Positions 8,430-16,439 of a DNA stretch of 64,000 nucleotides are shown one piece after another. Origin of the DNA: CAYOWQ01 sp964407695. GTDB lineage: Bacteria > Planctomycetota > Phycisphaerae > Phycisphaerales > SM1A02. How positions within the stretch are numbered: the first letter of the stretch is position 1; the number at the start of each line of letters is the position of its first letter. A program made the position numbers and the translations under genes. The notes beneath the pieces are model-generated. The model saw nothing but the letters and a program-made list of their open reading frames with translations, was not told where the DNA came from and did not search any database. The DNA is taken from positions 326,016 to 390,015 of the forward strand of contig CAYOWQ010000002.1 of NCBI GenBank assembly GCA_964407695.1, read 5' to 3'.

Positions 8430-9755
8430 CTAGGAACCGTTTTTTTGCCGCTTTTGTCGCTGCGCCTGCCGGGCGGCCTGATTGATGGCCTGACGCATCA
8501 TCCGCTGTATTTCCTTGATCTCCCGAGAATCCAGCTTCGATTTCGCCAGATCAACCGTGATGGCCGGCGTCCATTTTGTGGAGACGGGGTGGAACCCCAT
8601 CTCTCGGAGCTTGCGGTCAAAATCACCCATGTGCCCCGCGCCATAGAAGATGCCCACTGACCCCACGTCGGGAGCATCCAGAACCTTCTCCAGAGCCTTC
8701 AGCACGACGTCGTTGCGTTGACCGATCAATACCTCACCAAGTCCCTCGCCAAGCTGATCGAGGCTCATGTCGATCGCGTCGGCATGACCAAGCATCTCCA
8801 CCATCGCCACCTTGAAGGCGTCGGTCATCGCACCGCCCGTGAGCGCGTCGGCCATTCGCACAATGCCCAAGATGGCTTTGGTCACGACCGCCGAAAACGA
8901 AGACCCCGCCAGCGTGGTCTGCAGTGGTCCGAAATCAAGCCCCTTCTTTCGAAAAGCCGACTGAAGCTGGTCCGTCGTCATGTCCGCACAGTGCCAGTTG
9001 GGCCGATCGTAATCCATGGCGCTCAACTGAAACTTCAATCCCAACGCCCTGGCAAGATCCTCTTGCAACGAATCACCCTCGGCCCCGAACATCTCATCGG
9101 TCGGGTGAAAATCCGAGAGCTTCAGGTCTGCGTTCAAGCCCTCGCCGCCGGGTGCGCCATCGGCCCCGAGACTCAACAGGTCGAACGACGTGCCACCGTC
9201 AACAAGCGAGTATTCGATCGGATGACCCCACGCATCGACCAGCGCATTGGTCACCCACGCGCGGAGCCGAGAGTCTCGATCCGAGGCAAATTCAATCAAT
9301 GCCTCCCGGGATGGGGCCGGAGTGCCGGCCTTCCGCATGAACATCGCCGCAAGGGATCCAACAAATTCCATGGCCTCGCGCGTGCTCGCCTCTCGATCGG
9401 CATCCGTTTCGCCCGTCGGGCCTGCAGCACCCGGTGGCATCACCGATTCGTACAGCACGACATCGTGCCCATCCAGAATGCCTTGAAGATCCGAATAGAG
9501 CGAGGGATCGCCGATGTGGGCCACCCCCACCAGCGTCAGCGAGGGCGAATCGGGTCGTTCGTACCAGACGCTTGCCACCTCGAGCGCAATCGACTTTCCA
9601 GCCGATTCCGACACCCGCATGAATTCCGGAGACTCCCCCGACCGCTCGGTGTCGGCCTTCTGCGTTGCCACGGGGGCCGTGGCCGGGGGCTCCGCTCCTG
9701 CCAACCAGCAGGGCATGAGACAGGCCAGCACAACGGCACACTGGAGTTGACGCAT
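8430..9755 (-). CDS. secreted TraB/TIKI-like domain protein
   Basis: 441 residues with a signal peptide (MRQLQCAVVLACLMPCWLAG, cleavage near 20). The pattern GVAHIGD (His80), then VVLYESVMPPG, and near the C terminus FYGAGHMGDFDRKL matches the GxxH...YE...GxGH layout of the TraB/PrgY/TIKI/GumN group, some of whose eukaryotic members are metal-dependent proteases. The C-terminal 35 residues are rich in Gln, Arg and Lys. The gene lies 33 bases downstream of the ExbB-like gene, suggesting co-expression at the envelope. Catalytic activity is inferred from motifs only. Confidence 0.7.
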   Translation of the reverse strand: MRQLQCAVVLACLMPCWLAGAEPPATAPVATQKADTERSGESPEFMRVSESAGKSIALEVASVWYERPDSPSLTLVGVAHIGDPSLYSDLQGILDGHDVVLYESVMPPGAAGPTGETDADREASTREAMEFVGSLAAMFMRKAGTPAPSREALIEFASDRDSRLRAWVTNALVDAWGHPIEYSLVDGGTSFDLLSLGADGAPGGEGLNADLKLSDFHPTDEMFGAEGDSLQEDLARALGLKFQLSAMDYDRPNWHCADMTTDQLQSAFRKKGLDFGPLQTTLAGSSFSAVVTKAILGIVRMADALTGGAMTDAFKVAMVEMLGHADAIDMSLDQLGEGLGEVLIGQRNDVVLKALEKVLDAPDVGSVGIFYGAGHMGDFDRKLREMGFHPVSTKWTPAITVDLAKSKLDSREIKEIQRMMRQAINQAARQAQRQKRQKNGS

Positions 9756-9788
9756 ACTTCACCTATTCGCGAAGACTCGCGAAACCTT

Positions 9789-10484
9789 TCACGGAGCGAC
9801 CGCAGCCGGTCTTGATTCGGAGCGCGGCCGCGCTGCCGCGGGCGCTGCCTGCCGAGCGGCCGCGGGCGGTTCCGCCCCTTGCTTGGCCGCGGCCACGAGC
9901 GCCTCCAGCCTTCCGATCGCCCGCTCGATTTGTCCCTTGAACCCCATGTATGGGAACAGCGTGCAGATGGCCACCACCAGGCCCGCCGCCGTGGTCAGCA
10001 GCGCTTCAGCGATACCCCCCGAAAGCAGCCGCGGGTCGGTCAACATCGACTCGTCTCCCAGCAACCGAAATGCCTGAATAATGCCGGTCACCGTGCCCAG
10101 AATTCCCAGCAACGGGGCGGCCGTGATGATTGTCGAAAGCGCCAGCATGAATCGATCGAGCCGCGGCCGCTCGCGCTCCACCGCCTCAACCGCCACGGCA
10201 TCGGTAGCGCCGAATTCCAGGATCCGCAAGGCGACTCGCGAATAGGGAGATCCATCATCCTCGACCAGCGCTCGAACCCGTTCCCACTCGCCTCGTCGGA
10301 GCGCATCGCAGACCTTTGAATACCGCGCGATCCGTCCCGGTCGGTGCAGCGAAACCCAGAAAATCAGCCGATCAAGCACCAGCGCCAGGCCGAGGACGCT
10401 CAGGCCCAGCAGAGGCCACATCACCGGGCCGCCGCGATGCATGATGGAAAGAAGTTGATCAATCATGGCGATTCGTGCATCCAT
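9789..10484 (-). CDS. MotA/TolQ/ExbB-type proton channel subunit
   Basis: 231 residues with three predicted membrane helices: about 18-38, the segment around ALSTIITAAPLLGILGTVTG, and a third around AEALLTTAAGLVVAICTLFPYMG. These match the ExbB/TolQ core. In such systems the protein forms a pentameric inner-membrane channel with an ExbD/TolR partner and powers envelope work. No ExbD-like gene is adjacent; the next gene is the TraB-like protein. The C-terminal 35 residues are an Ala/Pro/Arg-rich tail. AGGTGA lies just before the chosen ATG. The gene is divergent from ispA. Confidence 0.85.
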   Translation of the reverse strand: MDARIAMIDQLLSIMHRGGPVMWPLLGLSVLGLALVLDRLIFWVSLHRPGRIARYSKVCDALRRGEWERVRALVEDDGSPYSRVALRILEFGATDAVAVEAVERERPRLDRFMLALSTIITAAPLLGILGTVTGIIQAFRLLGDESMLTDPRLLSGGIAEALLTTAAGLVVAICTLFPYMGFKGQIERAIGRLEALVAAAKQGAEPPAAARQAAPAAARPRSESRPAAVAP

Positions 10485-10566
10485 GATAGATCACCTGGCC
10501 CGCATGTGTGGTTGCCTCCACACGCTGGTAGGGGTTTTGCCCGAAAGAGGTTACAATCTGCGTTCG

Positions 10567-11454
10567 ATGAGCCAGATCATGACGCCGACCTTTCTTGACG
10601 ACGTCGCCCCACTTATCCAGCGGATTGATGATCAGCTTCAGACCGCTCTTGAGAAGGCCGGACTGCCTGTAAATCTGCATGAAGCCGCCAGCCACGCGGT
10701 CCTCGGCGGCGGCAAGCGGCTTCGTCCGGTCCTGGCGATTCTCTGTTGCGAAGCGGTGGGAGGCGGGGCCGATGATGCGCTCCCTGCGGCGATCGCCATC
10801 GAGCTGATCCATGCCTTCAGCCTGGTTCACGACGATCTTCCCGCGCTTGACAACGACCAGTTGCGCCGGGGCCTCCCCACGGTGCATGTGAAGTTTGGTG
10901 AAGCGATGGCGGTACTGACCGGGGATGTGCTGATCTCTCTCGCGTTTGAGACGGCCGCCGAATCGGCTCGATCCGGGATTCAGATCGTCAAGGAGATTGC
11001 CCGGGCCACGACGCTCATGATCAATGGTCAGGTCTACGACACGCTTGGCGGGTTTCCGAAGGACCTGACCGACCCGAGACAACGGTTGAACCAGATTCAT
11101 CGCAACAAGACCGGTGCCCTATTGACGGCCGCCTGTCGAACGGGGGCGCTGGCCGGGGGCACATCGCCATCGTCGCTTCGGTCGATCACGCAATACGGCG
11201 ACGATATCGGTCTCATGTTCCAGATTGTGGATGACCTGCTTGACGTGACCCAGAGTGCCGAGCACACCGGCAAGGCAACGGGGAAGGACCAGGATGCCGG
11301 CAAGACGACATTCCCTGGAGTCTTCGGGATAGAGGCCTCTCAAGCCAAGGTCCGTGAACTTCGGACTTCGGCCCTGAGTTCCATCCAGGGCCTGGGGACC
11401 TCGGCTCGTCACCTGCGGGACCTCTGCGAATACCTTTCGACCCGCACACGATGA
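10567..11454 (+). CDS. ispA: polyprenyl (farnesyl-type) diphosphate synthase
   Basis: Condenses IPP with allylic diphosphates. The start at 10567 (MSQIMTPTFLDD) gives 295 residues; an extension back to 10465 overlaps the divergent ExbB-like start region and is not used. The first Asp-rich motif is DDLPALDND at 89-97, preceded by HAFSLVH, close to short-chain bacterial FPP synthases. The second is IVDDLLD. Conserved GGGKRLRP at 48-55 binds substrate. Product length is inferred from the residues before the first motif. dxs follows after 133 bases. Confidence 0.92.
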   Translation: MSQIMTPTFLDDVAPLIQRIDDQLQTALEKAGLPVNLHEAASHAVLGGGKRLRPVLAILCCEAVGGGADDALPAAIAIELIHAFSLVHDDLPALDNDQLRRGLPTVHVKFGEAMAVLTGDVLISLAFETAAESARSGIQIVKEIARATTLMINGQVYDTLGGFPKDLTDPRQRLNQIHRNKTGALLTAACRTGALAGGTSPSSLRSITQYGDDIGLMFQIVDDLLDVTQSAEHTGKATGKDQDAGKTTFPGVFGIEASQAKVRELRTSALSSIQGLGTSARHLRDLCEYLSTRTR

Positions 11455-11587
11455 ACTTTGCTGCGTACTATCTCCGAATGCACCCTTCGGGCGACACGCC
11501 TGCAAGGACACCAGCTTGACCGACGGTTCCGATTCGTGACGCGAACCCTTGAACTCGGGATAACGATTCCCAACCGAACTGAGCCGC

Positions 11588-13579
11588 ATGGACCTGAAGA
11601 TTCTGCCCACCATTTCGTCGCCCGCCGATGTCCGCCGACTTCAGATGGATCAGCTCCCCGAGCTGGCCAGTGAAATCCGCTGGGCCATCTGCGATCAGGT
11701 CTCGCGCACGGGGGGCCACCTCGCTCCCAATCTGGGCGTGGTTGAGCTCACCATCGCCTTGCACTACGTCTTCGATTTCGGCTTTGACCGGCTGCTCTTC
11801 GACGTCGGCCACCAGTGCTATCCCCACAAGCTGCTGACCGGCCGCTTCCACCTGCTGTCCAACCTCCGCAAACGCAACGGGATGGCCGGTTTCCCGGAGC
11901 CGCGTGAATCAGCGTTTGACCTCTTCTCGGTCGGCCATGCCGGAACGGGAATCTCCACGGCCGTCGGCATGGCCCGGGGTGACCTTCTTAACGGCGAAGG
12001 ACGATGTGAATCCAAGCCGGACGGCCGCCGAGTCGTCACGCTTATCGGCGACGCCTCGATCGTGAACGGCGTGGCGATGGAAGGTCTTAACAACGCCGGG
12101 ACGCTGAATCGCCAGTTCCTCGTCGTGCTGAACGACAACGGCATGTCGATCGCCAAGCCGCAGGGCGCGGTGGCATCCTATTTTGACCGCCTTCGGCTCA
12201 GCCATTCCTACACCGGCTTCAAGAAGGCTGCCAGGGAGATGCTCGAGCACATTCCCGGCGGCTCGATCATGCGTGAGATGTATCACCGCATGGGTGAAAT
12301 GTCGAAGGCGATGATCACCGAAAACGCCTGGTTCGAGAACTTCGGGCTCGTGACCGTGGGCCCCGTCGATGGCCACGACCTGCCCACGCTGATCGACTAT
12401 CTCAACGAGGCCAAGCACTTCGATCGGCCCATGGTGCTGCACGTCAAGACCATCAAGGGGAAGGGGTTCGCGCCCGCGGAAGGCGATGCCTGCACGTTCC
12501 ACTCCCCCGCCGCGTTCAAGATGAATTTCGACGACGAGGGCTGCCGGGTCGAGCTCAAGAAGTCCGCGCGTTCCTTCACCAGTGCGTATGGCGAAGCCAT
12601 GGTCGAGTTGATGACCCAGGATCCCAAGGTGGTCGCCTGCACCGCGGCCATGCCCGACGGAACCGGCATCAGCAAGGTGCTTCCCAAGTTTCCTGAGCGC
12701 ACCTGGGATACAGGCATCTGCGAGAGCCATGCGCTGGACATGATGGCCGGCCTCGCCAAGACCGGCTGGAAGCCGTTTTTCGCGGTCTATTCCACATTCC
12801 TGCAGCGGGCATTCGACCAGGCGTTCCAGGAAGTGGCCCTGCAGGGCCTCGCGGTTCGGCTCTGCCTCGATCGCGCTGGGCTCGTGGGTGGCGACGGCGC
12901 CGTGCATCACGGCTTCTGCGACATTTCAATCCTCAATGTGCTTCCCAAGGCTTGCATCCTGGCGGCGATGGATGAGCCGTCGCTGAAGGCGGCCCTGCGG
13001 TTCATGGCTGAGTACAACGACGGACTTTCCAGCGTTCGCTATCCGCGCGACTCCGTCAGCGACATGTTCACCGATGAAGAGTGCCCGCCGTTTGAAATCG
13101 GCCGTGCCCGCCCACTGATCACCCATGACAATCCGGATATTGCTGTCCTCGGTTTCGGCGTCATGGCTATTGAGGCGGCCAATGCCTTGAAGGAACTCAA
13201 CGGCCACAGTGAATACAAGGTCGATGTGTACGATGCCCGATTCGCCAAGCCGGTCGACGTGGAACTGCTGTCGTCGCTCCTGTCTCGCAATATTCCGATC
13301 ATCACCGTCGAAGATCACTCGATTCGCGGCGGCTTCGGTTCATGCGTCACTGACGCCTGCAATCGACTTGGCCTCGATACCCGGCTGGTCACCTGCATGG
13401 CCTTGCCCGACAGCTGGATCTATCAGGGAGAGAGAAACGAGCAGCTTGCCGAGGCAGGCCTGGATTCACCGGCGATTGCCCGCATGATCCGCGAGGTGCT
13501 CGATCGGCCGCGTCCGGAGTCGCAAACGGCGGTAATCGAAGTTGCGCCGGCGGCGGCTCGAGCCACGTCGCGGCCGTGA
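11588..13579 (+). CDS. dxs: 1-deoxy-D-xylulose-5-phosphate synthase
   Basis: First enzyme of the MEP pathway; thiamine-diphosphate dependent, joining pyruvate and glyceraldehyde 3-phosphate. At 663 residues it is slightly longer than most Dxs. Recognisable blocks are GGHLAPNLGVVELTIALHYV, VGHQCYPHKLLTGR, HAGTGIS, the cofactor motif IGDASIVNGVAMEGLNNAG, LNDNGMSI, VDGHD, and the transketolase Pyr domain with TGICESHALDMMAGLA. The cofactor motif reads GDA where most Dxs have GDG, and ESHA replaces EQHA. No strong ribosome binding site precedes the ATG. The stop overlaps the next gene's GTG start. Confidence 0.94.
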   Translation: MDLKILPTISSPADVRRLQMDQLPELASEIRWAICDQVSRTGGHLAPNLGVVELTIALHYVFDFGFDRLLFDVGHQCYPHKLLTGRFHLLSNLRKRNGMAGFPEPRESAFDLFSVGHAGTGISTAVGMARGDLLNGEGRCESKPDGRRVVTLIGDASIVNGVAMEGLNNAGTLNRQFLVVLNDNGMSIAKPQGAVASYFDRLRLSHSYTGFKKAAREMLEHIPGGSIMREMYHRMGEMSKAMITENAWFENFGLVTVGPVDGHDLPTLIDYLNEAKHFDRPMVLHVKTIKGKGFAPAEGDACTFHSPAAFKMNFDDEGCRVELKKSARSFTSAYGEAMVELMTQDPKVVACTAAMPDGTGISKVLPKFPERTWDTGICESHALDMMAGLAKTGWKPFFAVYSTFLQRAFDQAFQEVALQGLAVRLCLDRAGLVGGDGAVHHGFCDISILNVLPKACILAAMDEPSLKAALRFMAEYNDGLSSVRYPRDSVSDMFTDEECPPFEIGRARPLITHDNPDIAVLGFGVMAIEAANALKELNGHSEYKVDVYDARFAKPVDVELLSSLLSRNIPIITVEDHSIRGGFGSCVTDACNRLGLDTRLVTCMALPDSWIYQGERNEQLAEAGLDSPAIARMIREVLDRPRPESQTAVIEVAPAAARATSRP

Positions 13580-14148
13580 CGTCCCTGCGGATTCCCGATC
13601 GAATCTGGATTGTCGGCCCGACCGGTTCGGGCAAATCGACGCTCGCTGAACGAATCGGTGGGGTTGTCGGCGTCGAACCCACCCACCTCGACGATATCTA
13701 TCACCAGCCGGGATGGACCACGCTTGGGCCAGAGGAGTTCAATCGCCGCGTTGACGAGATCACCGCGCGCCCCCGCTGGATCATTGATGGGAACTACGGG
13801 GCCCTGCGCCGGCTGCACATGCACAAGGCCGACCTGTTGATCTGGATCGACCTTCCACTTCGCACCACCCTGCCCCGGCTGCTGCGGCGATCGCTCGGCC
13901 GCATCGTGTTTCGCCGCGCGTGCTGCAACGGGAACTACGAGACGATTTGGCAGACCTTTTTCAGCCCTGATTCGATCCTTTGGTGGGCGATCAAGACCGA
14001 CGGCAAGCGGCTGGCAACGCTTCCGGAGGAGATTGAGGAACGGGGACTGCAGCTCGTCCGATTGAGATCGCCACAGGACCTGAAGAATTGGGTGACGGAA
14101 ATGCAAGATGGTCAGTTCGACTCAGAAGCATCCGCTCCCTCGGCGTGA
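13576..14148 (+). CDS. P-loop nucleotide kinase-like protein (FlaR/topology-modulation type)
   Basis: 190 residues starting from a GTG that overlaps the dxs stop (GTGA). Walker A is GPTGSGKSTLAERIG at about 13-27. HLDDIYHQPGW, WIIDGNYG, DLLIWIDLPLRTTL and an Arg-rich lid (RLLRRSLGR) are typical of small adenylate-kinase-like proteins often labelled topology modulation protein or FlaR. The phosphate acceptor is unknown. The coupling to dxs suggests one transcript but does not prove a role in isoprenoid synthesis. The last 37 bases overlap the 3' end of recQ on the other strand. Confidence 0.75.
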   Translation: MTSLRIPDRIWIVGPTGSGKSTLAERIGGVVGVEPTHLDDIYHQPGWTTLGPEEFNRRVDEITARPRWIIDGNYGALRRLHMHKADLLIWIDLPLRTTLPRLLRRSLGRIVFRRACCNGNYETIWQTFFSPDSILWWAIKTDGKRLATLPEEIEERGLQLVRLRSPQDLKNWVTEMQDGQFDSEASAPSA

Positions 14149-16331
14149 ACAAGAACAAACCGGATCTCGTCGTAGGAGACCTCGCCTCCAAGCGCATCAA
14201 AGATGGGTTTGAGCCTACCGTCCGGCGAAGCATGGGCAGCGATGAGCACTCGCTGACGAACACTTTCAGACACCCATGCTTCGATTGATGCAGGCCGTTC
14301 CTCGCGGATGTAGTCGGTCAGATAGCCGGCGACCGTTGATGTTGCACGGCCAAGTCGCTTTGCAACTTCAGCGATCGACATCCCTTCTCTGAAATGGGTA
14401 CATGCCCGCGACATGGCGACGGGTTTCGAGGAAGTCGTCGTCGACGGAGCTGACAATGGCTGATTCATTGCAAGCCCTGTTGAGCGGCAGTGCATCTCGA
14501 TGAGTTTGCAGATTTCAGCTCCCCAGTCTTCGAGCTTCCTTGCGCTCATGCCTGCGATGCTTCGCATCAGATCGACCGATGCCGGCCGCGCGCGGGCAAG
14601 TTCGCGCAATGTTGAATCATGGAAGATGACAAACGGCGGCAGCCCGCGTGCTTCCGCCACTTCCCGACGCCATTTGCAAAGGGTCTCAAACAGGTCGCGA
14701 TCCACTCCTTCCCACTCGTCGACTTTTGCATCCGCCTGAACGGCGGCCGGTGCGGCGAGTGAGATCTGTCGGCGATCGTGCATGATCTCGCGTCCGAGTT
14801 CAGTGAGATGAAGAACCGGTCGCGCCGGCGGCGCTGCACGCGCTGCCCCAGCATCAACAAGCTGGTGAATGAAATTCGTGACCGCTCGCTTCCCTGCTCC
14901 CTTCAGAATTCCATAGGTGCTCAAGCCTTCGTGCCCCCATGACCGAATGTTCTGCGTCCGCGCCCCCACAAGGATGTCTGCGATATGTGAGGCGCCGAAT
15001 CGCTGGTCCACACGGGCGATGCACGACAGAATCTTTCGAGCAATAGTCTGGCTGCCTTCGACGCCGTTGATTTCGCCGAGGCAGACGTCGCAGGCGCCGC
15101 AGGAATTGCCGGCGTACGACTGGCCGAAATACTCTGACAACCGGCGATGCCTGCACATGGTGCCCACACAGAATCCGCGAAGGTGTTGCAGAAGTTCGAG
15201 CTGCGCATGAAGGGCGATCGCAATGCTCTCTTCGGCAGCGGGGTTCTCGGCCGTAGCCTCGGCGGCACTCGCCTCCATCAACCGGGTCCACCGTGTGGCA
15301 TCGGAGGCCGAGTACAGCATCACGCATTCTGCGGCGAGGCCATCGCGCCCTGCACGACCGGTCTCCTGCTGATACGCCTCGATGGTCTTTGGCATACCGG
15401 CGTGGACGACAGCGCGAACATTGCTGCGATCGATGCCCATTCCAAAGGCGACGGTCGCCACCACGACATCCAACTGCTCGCGAGAGAACCGCTCCTGGAC
15501 GGATCGGCGATCATCCGGCTTCATCCCGGCGTGATAATGGGCCGCACGCACACCCGAATGTGAAAGGAAGGCTGCAAGCGATTCGGTCTCGCGGCGACTG
15601 ATGCAGTACACGATGATTGCCTCGGAGTCGTGTCGCCGGATCACCTCGAGTGTCTGTCCCGCCGGATCAACTCTTGGAACGATGCGATAGGTGAGATTGG
15701 GCCGGTCAAAGACGCCGACCAGCGTCACCGGTTCATGCAGTTGCAACTGGACGGCGATATCTTCACGCACCCGGGGCGTCGCGGTGGCCGTGAACGCGTG
15801 GATCGAGCAACCCGAAAACCGATCGCGCAGCGACGCGAGACGGCGATACTCCGGTCGAAAGTCGTGTCCCCAATGACTGATGCAGTGCGCCTCGTCGATG
15901 GCGAAGGCTCTCACCCGCAGGCGACCCAGATAGCCTGCGAATCCGGGAGTCATCAACCTCTCGGGAGAAATGAACAGCAGGCGAAGCTCACCTGCGCTCA
16001 GCCGAGCGCGAATGCAGTGACGTTCATGCTCGTCGAGATTGCTGTGAATGGCCGCAGCGGGGAAGCCATTCGCGACCAGCCCGTCAACCTGATCCTTCAT
16101 CAGTGATATCAAGGGTGACACAACCACATCGAGTCCTCCGGCCACGGCTGCAGGCACCTGATAGCAAAGCGACTTGCCGCCACCGGTTGGAAGCACGACA
16201 AGCGAGTCATGCCCTGCGAGCGATGCTTCGATTGCTTCCCGCTGCAAAGGTCGAAGGGTGCGAAATCCCCAATATTGGTGCAGGACGCGATGGATGGACT
16301 CAGTTCGCACATCGCTGTCGGAAGTACCCAT
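14112..16331 (-). CDS. recQ: RecQ-family ATP-dependent DNA helicase
   Basis: 3'-5' helicase of recombinational repair and replication restart. With the ATG at 16331 the protein has 739 residues; starts at 16343 or 16370 are also in frame. Walker A is TGGGKS at 49-54 and DEAH is at 146-149, followed by CISHWGHDFRPEY. Helicase C includes GRAGRDG. The RecQ zinc module reads CxxxMCR...CGACDVC, then a winged helix. An HRDC-like domain lies around PPFVIFHDSTLRELA. The C terminus has an HTH_40-type domain (SIAEVAKRLGRATSTVAGYL). All three accessory modules are present, as in full-length RecQ. Confidence 0.93.
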   Translation of the reverse strand: MGTSDSDVRTESIHRVLHQYWGFRTLRPLQREAIEASLAGHDSLVVLPTGGGKSLCYQVPAAVAGGLDVVVSPLISLMKDQVDGLVANGFPAAAIHSNLDEHERHCIRARLSAGELRLLFISPERLMTPGFAGYLGRLRVRAFAIDEAHCISHWGHDFRPEYRRLASLRDRFSGCSIHAFTATATPRVREDIAVQLQLHEPVTLVGVFDRPNLTYRIVPRVDPAGQTLEVIRRHDSEAIIVYCISRRETESLAAFLSHSGVRAAHYHAGMKPDDRRSVQERFSREQLDVVVATVAFGMGIDRSNVRAVVHAGMPKTIEAYQQETGRAGRDGLAAECVMLYSASDATRWTRLMEASAAEATAENPAAEESIAIALHAQLELLQHLRGFCVGTMCRHRRLSEYFGQSYAGNSCGACDVCLGEINGVEGSQTIARKILSCIARVDQRFGASHIADILVGARTQNIRSWGHEGLSTYGILKGAGKRAVTNFIHQLVDAGAARAAPPARPVLHLTELGREIMHDRRQISLAAPAAVQADAKVDEWEGVDRDLFETLCKWRREVAEARGLPPFVIFHDSTLRELARARPASVDLMRSIAGMSARKLEDWGAEICKLIEMHCRSTGLAMNQPLSAPSTTTSSKPVAMSRACTHFREGMSIAEVAKRLGRATSTVAGYLTDYIREERPASIEAWVSESVRQRVLIAAHASPDGRLKPIFDALGGEVSYDEIRFVLVHAEGADASESN

Positions 16332-16357
16332 GGTCAAGATCATACCGATCAGACCCC

Positions 16358-16407
16358 AAAAAGCGACCACGCTCCCCCAAGCGGATGAGCGTGACGGGAG
16401 CGTGGTC
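16358..16407 (-). terminator. intrinsic terminator at the end of the pseudopilin operon
   Basis: Read on the minus strand, GACCACGCTCCC and GGGAGCGTGGTC form a perfect 12-bp stem around a 19-base loop, then GC and five T residues. It begins 33 bases beyond the stop of the GspK-like gene and ends before the recQ start, so it should stop operon transcripts entering recQ. Confidence 0.85.
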
Positions 16408-16439
16408 TGGATGTGCCGAATTTGGCGGGTGGTGCCCGC

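Noticed and set aside
11455..11587. Possible small gene between ispA and dxs
   Set aside because: Short frames only, no ribosome binding site, no recognisable peptide such as XseB.
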